64,000 nt of DNA. It comes from Cryptomeria japonica (Eukaryota > Streptophyta > Pinopsida > Cupressales > Cupressaceae). Shown here in pieces: positions 58,413 through 64,000 of this stretch. The notes under the pieces were generated by a model. It did not search any database. It saw only the letters and a program-made list of their open reading frames with translations, and was not told the origin of the DNA. The stretch spans positions 476,622,900 to 476,686,899 of the forward strand of contig NC_081406.1 of assembly GCF_030272615.1 (NCBI RefSeq), written 5' to 3'. A program made the translations under genes and the position numbers. Position 1 is the first letter of the stretch; each line of letters begins with the position of its first letter.

Positions 58413-60396
58413 GGGTAAATTTTGTGTTGCTAGGATGGAGGTTAGAGTATGGTTGAAACAAATAAACAACTTGTCATTAGTGTTTATCCAAGGATTAAAT
58501 AATCTGTTTAGATGCTTAAGTCAACTTGAGAAAATGTTGTATTTACCCGTTAACGCTTGAGCATGGCTTAATATTTTGGTAATCTTTATGTCTATTATAA
58601 TAGCACGTCCTTGATAGGTATGTTGTGTCCCTGTTGACTCATTGTTTTTGTCTGGTCATCGTCGGTCAAGTCTCCATTTAGGGTGTCGATAGTTAAGAAA
58701 TCCTTGTTTTTGCTTTGATGTATTTAGTAGGATCCGCTTCAAAAGGGATCATTATGTAATATTCGACCGAGGTGGCTGTTGTATATTGGTTGTGTTTGCC
58801 TAACTGGAAAATATGTAAAAGACATGTAAATTATGTATTCCTAATGATATTAAATGCTAGAGGGGTCTTGCAGTTGAGCAGACCCGGAGATGTAGCCCTT
58901 AGGGGTGAACTCCGAGATCATATCCATGTTATGCGATGCCTTGTTTCTTTTATTTCGTACTTTAAGTTATCATGTATGGTTGCTTTTCATAAGTGTATGG
59001 TGGGAATTTAATGAAGCTAAATCAAAGCGCATAAAATTATTCATCTTGATAAATGTAGTAATCAGGTTCATAAAACATTGTAAGTATGATTATGGAAAAG
59101 AATTTGGTTTATGTTAATTAAAGGAAATAATGGTGGAAAGAATCTCATTAGGATGCCTCTATTGTTTTAGCTTGATATAAGTTGGTAAATTGATCGAATT
59201 TGTATGGGTAACAAAGTTAGTACTAATGTTGTAATTTCTAAGTTGAAATCTAAAGGATGAACATCATATAGGTATTTACTTTTTATCTTCTTAAATGAGT
59301 ATCGCCATGTTAATCATACTTCACTATATTGGATGAATTTGTTTAGTTATTTATGTTTTAATCTTAACAAATAATCCTTACCAAATTAACTTGATAATTG
59401 GGTGACCTCAACTATTTATCCATAATTATAACCCTAATAAAAGAATCTCCTTATGATTGCTAAATTGAACTGAAAAGGGAAGTATTCGTATAGTTGCTTG
59501 TATCTTAATCTTAGTAAAATTATCTCTTCATATTAACTACATTTAACTAAAAAGAGTGACATGCAACAAAATAGTTATATTCTAATCCTAATGGAAGAAC
59601 GTCACTATGAACTTATATTTTAATCCTATATTAATGAATATCATCTTGCTAACTATATCTTAACTAAAGGGATGAACTCATGTGTTCCTATTTACATTTT
59701 CACCTTAATGAATTTAGTCCTTCGATTAGCAATATTAAAACTTCAATGAATGAACCCTTTGGCTAATTTCATTTTATCCTCCATAAAAGAAGTACGACTC
59801 ATTAGTTGGTTATGCTTGAATTCAAATGAAGGGACCTCACTCTACTAATGGAAGTTTAATCCTAAATGAACGAATCTCATCTTATTAACCATACTTTTAA
59901 TATTTAAGAAAGATATCAAATGTGGGTGGTTATCTTAAAACCAAATGAATGAACTTCGTATATTAATCGCATTGAACCTTAAGGAAGGTCTCTTTAAATA
60001 ATTAGGTGTTAATGTGCATTGAGTAAATAACCTCACGATGGCCTCCTATCCACCCCAAATAAATGAATGCTTCCAAAGATTCTAAGACGTCAACTTAACG
60101 AACATAAATATATGTCCATGTCTTATGCATTATCTCATAAATAAGATATCCAGCTTATTGGGTCATTTGACGCGAGTTGAGTCAGGTGTAAGTATACATA
60201 ATCGCATTGGGAAACTCCTAAGGTCCGTTTAGTCTTCCGCTGTGTTATCTAAGTTTTAGATAACTCCAAATTATCTTAAAGTTGTAACTTATTATTAACA
60301 CTGGTAACTATTATTATTATAAAAAAAAAATATTTACACTCTATTTGAGTGTTTTTAACTTAAACCCTTAGGGGTTTCCTAGCGAGGCATTACACT

Positions 60397-60409
60397 TGGT
60401 ATCAGAGCC
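60397..60409 (+). promoter_or_regulatory. Primer-binding site of the giant-LTR element, initiator-Met type
   Basis: TGGTATCAGAGCC lies 2 bases after the LTR end at 60394 and is complementary to the initiator methionine tRNA 3' end. It confirms the LTR edge and the plus orientation. Confidence 0.85.
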
Positions 60410-62660
60410 CAAGTTGCAACACTGGGATCTCTGGTTTCGCTTGTGCCCTTAGTTGGTGTGTGTGTGTCTACCTTATGTTGTGTGCTTGTCCAGCTTGATG
60501 TGAGGGTGTGATTTAACAAACCCTACTTGTGTGTAACGTGAGTGTTCACACCTTGTTTTCACCTTATTGATGTGGGTGTTTTGGGAATAGTTATTGGTGT
60601 TTTGTCTGCTTATTGAGGTCTTGGTCTATGATTTCTCTTACTTTGAAAGGGAGTCATATGTACCTTCGATCTTGACTTGTTTTACTCTTTTGACTAATCC
60701 ATCTGGGTTGGTTGTTAATATCTTGAATCTAAAAGTACGGTATGTGCTTGTTTATGGTATTGATCGATTTTAATGATTGTCCACTTGAAAGACTAGTATG
60801 GCAAATACTAATGCTTATTATGTAGTAAATTGAGTGATTATGACTCTTCCTCTTCTCTCTCTCGTAAATTAAAAGGAATTGATATGTGTAAATTATCTCT
60901 TACTCAAGTTTTCTTATTGCAAAAGAAAGGATGATATATCTTGAGCCCTTGTGGGAGCCTTATAACATTTTTTTTTGTGTTTTAGATTGTGAAAGGGATT
61001 TGGTTTGGGAGTTAATTTTTGGTTAATGATAGAAAATGGTATGTTTGCATTAAAGGGTTCTCCATGTGCTTGGTAGGAGTAATATAATTAAATTCCATCT
61101 TAAGTAAGATGCATTAAAATGCGCATAGTTGATTTTGTGAAAATTGCTTGTTGTGAAAGGAATACCAAAAGAGGACATGTTATAGTAGCTTCAGGAGTGT
61201 ATTAATGTGTTCCTCAAAAGATGGTTTTATGTGCTTATTCAACTAGTGTGATTTAGGACCTATTAAGAGACGCACCATTTAACTTGCTTTGGATATAGAT
61301 AATTGTCTTATTGTGTTTAAGAAAGAGTAAATGAAAGACTTGTTGAATTGTATGCATTAAATGTGTAAAATCTAGTAGATAGCTCTTCATTTACCTCCTT
61401 GTCGTATTATGAATTTTCAATGTTAGATTTGATGTATTATTGTATTGTATTGTATCACAAATAGTGATTGTTCTCGAGAAGACTTGTATTACAAAAGAAA
61501 ATTTGGTTGTCTTGAATTCTTGTTCGGAAAACTAGAACATTATAGTGCAACAATAATGATTAGAAATGTCATGTTAGGATGCTTTGGCACCTTCCTAAAA
61601 GATAGCGAAATGAAAACCATGCAACTAAAATGATAGACTTATATCCGAGCATATGGTGTGATCTTGAAGTTCTTGTGTATTCGTAGGAAATAGTTGATTT
61701 TCCAACTCTCTTCCTCCTCTTGCCTAAAATATAGGAATTGTTGTTTTTGAAATACTATTTAGAATGCAGTGATTTAAAGGAAATTCTTATAACACATATG
61801 AAATTGTATGTTTGCTTTCGGCTCCTAATTGAAAGGGGAAAGTTTTTCACCTTGGAAAAAGAAATTGCATAGTTAGTAATGTGAATGAAAATACTTAGGG
61901 GAAATTGAGCAAGATATCAGAATGATGTTATTTCTTTGTGTAAATTTGAATTGTTGAGAATTTCAGTACGTGTATCTAAAGTAAACTTTATTTTGGTAAT
62001 TCATGTGTAAAGCATAATTAAAACTTCCCTTAAGTGTATAGCATAGTGTAAAGTACTCCCCATAATTGTGACTGAACTAGTAAGGGTGCTATTCTGTGTG
62101 TGTTGTGAGAAACCCATACTTGTTATGTGTGCCGATGGGATGGTGAAGTAATCAACCATGGGGAATATGTTTGCTTATGAGTATGGGAAACCATACCTAG
62201 CTATGTGATGTTGCTTATTTGTTTCCTTACTGAGTGCCAACCCACGGGTTGTTGATAAGTCAGTATGTGAAGGGGTAGTAGTAGAAGTCACCATTCCTTG
62301 AATAGTATGGACAGCGTATGAGTAATGTCGACGCGAAGCAACTTTAACTTCCCTATTTTGAGGAAAAATATAGTTTTGTAATGAAACTGTAACATAGGTG
62401 TACTCTATATTCCCCTTGTGATGAACCGATTTACGAGTTTCATGTGTGCCAACCTAATTCCTATCCTTTATTTTGAGCATATAGATGGCAGTTCTTGAGC
62501 ATATGGATGGATTTTATTTGAGCATCTTTTGCCATGTCTTCATGAGAGGCGTGTTATTTTTCTTACATGAGTTGCCAACAGACTAGTGTTGGTAGACTTG
62601 TGGGTAGACCTTAGCCATGTATACCTCTGGTTTACGATGAGTATCCTGAGAGCAACATCG

Positions 62661-62752
62661 CTATGCGGGGTGTGACCAATGCGTGCCTTATCCGCAAGGT
62701 ACACTACCATGCGGGATACGTCCATTGCGTGCCCTATCCGCTTGGAGTATTG
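62661..62752. repeat. Two-unit imperfect tandem repeat, about 46 bp
   Basis: Units at 62661-62706 and 62707-62752 share ATGCGGG, GCGTGCC and TATCCGC in order. Fragments (GATGCGGGATG, CCATGCCATGC) continue to about 62890. Confidence 0.55.
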
Positions 62753-64000
62753 CCATGCCATGCTGAGACACGATGCGGGATGTAGTAGACATTTCCATAC
62801 AGCCTACCGATAGGTATAGGGTAGAGCCATGTCGTGTGACGACGTGATGTGGGGTGATGTCGAGGTGCACACTGCCATGCCATGCGGATGTGTGACTTGG
62901 CCACACCGCATGATGAGCTGCTATGATAGCTAGATGATTGTCCCTTCCTTCCTCGTTGGTGGCTAGCTACTAGTCACGTAGTGATGTAATGTGCACTTAT
63001 GATTTTCTTTTATTTATTTATTTATTTCCTTGTGGGCCAGCAATTTATTTTACTTTGACCTTGACAGTTTAGCCACAATCTTGCAATCTTGATTTTACTT
63101 GATTTGATGTTGCAAATCCGGAAATTATTTTCTTGTCTTATTGTTGGAATTGACAATTATTATCTTTATTCTTTTGTACTTTGGTGGCTAAACCGGTTTA
63201 TCCTTGTTGTTTTCGTATGCTGGTCTTGTGTTGCAATGTGAATTCCTCTCCAAGGACATAGGAGACGGTCTTGGATGAGTGTATATGAGGAAGTAGACAT
63301 AGGGAACCTTAAGGATGGAGGTATGTGAGGCTGTGAGACAGCTAGGATCCACTACCTACCTATGAGTGGTGACTATCTCTTGGAGGCTAAACACCTTCCA
63401 CAGCAAGGGATATTCATGAGGGACTTGTATGGAAGGTAGCACCGCTATGGTGTACCCTAGCACCATCAAGCCCTTGAGTGAGATGATGGATATTGTTGAT
63501 CATGTATTTGTTCTGAGAGCAGGCAGAGATATGTTGATTGTATATGTTACCTTTGACCGAGCATTAGACATGCTCACATGTGGCCTTTTGTGTTGTGCAA
63601 ACCAGTCTTGTGGATGGATATTATGTGTAATCATGGATTAAATGGTATTAACTTGTCACTATGTTATGGGGCATAGTCATTGGAAAGGTTCTTGTATGTC
63701 TGGAAAGTGTAAACAATTGAGTTCTTACGTTGCTCTTATTTGTCAAAAGTTAACTTGGTTGTAGAAATTGATATTTGAAGCTAGTTCTATGCGATAAAGT
63801 TTTGTGAAAGAGATGAATTGGTGAAAGAAATGGACCTTGAGGGCATATTTTCTTGTCATGTTTGATAAATGAGTATGAAAACTGTGTCTATATATTTTAA
63901 TTGCTTTAATTTGGTGTAATAAAAAGGGAAAATTCTCGTTTCTCTACTATGATTGTGTGTAAATTCTAGAATATTTTAAGAAGTGAATGATGTTAGATGC

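Larger units (their letters stand above)
55838..60394 (+). mobile_element. Giant 5' LTR (4.56 kb)
   Basis: It starts TGTAATGCCCC and ends GGCATTACA, so the ends form a 9-base inverted repeat (TGTAATGCC and GGCATTACA). It is followed by an initiator-Met primer site. It cuts the gag frame of C2, and the 5 bases before it are TGTAG (55833-55837), the expected target duplication. It is mostly AT-rich, with a GC-rich patch at 57590-57830. No coding motif was seen. The solo LTR at 12065-16399 looks like a relative. The second LTR lies off the window, so this cannot be confirmed internally. Confidence 0.75.
60395..64000 (+). other. Leader or 5' internal region of the giant-LTR element
   Basis: This begins with the primer site and continues to the end of the window without a recognised gag or pol motif on either strand. 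The open frames at 61445-61633, 62906-62540 (minus) and 63429-63641 are short and match nothing known. A two-unit repeat lies at 62661-62752. A leader over 3.6 kb would be long; alternatively this is a non-autonomous element with no gag at this end. Confidence 0.5.

Noticed and set aside
1-64000. A bacterial-style operon, defence system or biosynthetic cluster
   Set aside because: The whole window is explained as plant repeat DNA; coding regions are retroelement proteins, a PMD remnant and one unknown frame, with no run of intact adjacent genes.

Overview
The window looks like intergenic DNA of a large plant genome, most likely a gymnosperm such as a conifer. It is AT-rich, holds no intact host gene, and is almost entirely nested and decayed LTR retrotransposons. 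The gymnosperm assignment is an inference from element style (Tat/Ogre-like Ty3/gypsy, copia elements with initiator-Met primer sites, LTRs over 4 kb) and not from a host marker. No rRNA gene, functional tRNA gene or CRISPR array is visible. All coordinates are read by eye.

Layout. (1) 1-2130: plus-strand remnant of a plant mobile domain (PMD) gene, then a copia-type solo LTR (2318-3403) and featureless AT-rich DNA. (2) 4495-28441: a minus-strand Ty3/gypsy element, here called G1. LTR copies lie at 4897-6305 and 27018-28441, with a tRNA-Lys-type primer site at 26996-27013 and a polypurine tract at 6306-6321. Its gag, protease and RT lie at 22999-18885 and its integrase at 9329-8150. Between RT and integrase, where the end of RT and the RNase H should be, sits a large unrecognised reading frame of about 1,200 codons (18370-10386). 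A 4.3-kb solo LTR (12065-16399) splits that frame. (3) 28985-36970: a second, more decayed minus-strand gypsy element, G2, followed by a possible tRNA-derived SINE. (4) 37623-52267: a plus-strand Ty1/copia element, C1, with a perfect 5-bp target duplication. Its 5' LTR is split by G3, a 7.1-kb plus-strand gypsy-type element (38426-45514, also with a perfect 5-bp duplication) that encodes only gag and protease. (5) 52391-53253: a diverged tandem repeat, cut by C2, a minus-strand copia derivative (53254-55837) that has gag and protease but an acidic extension in place of the rest of pol. C2 is itself cut by (6) a 4.56-kb LTR (55838-60394) with an initiator-Met primer site; the internal region of that element runs out of the window.

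Order of events from nesting: the tandem repeat is older than C2, which is older than the giant-LTR element; C1 is older than G3; the unknown frame is older than the solo LTR inside it. Autonomous element types (G1, G2, C1) sit beside elements with no polymerase or integrase (G3, C2), which would need enzymes supplied by others. The strongest candidate for something undescribed is the unknown frame inside G1. Its downstream half stays in one frame for about 560 codons, broken only by stop codons, and the frame is conserved exactly across the solo LTR once one target duplication is removed.
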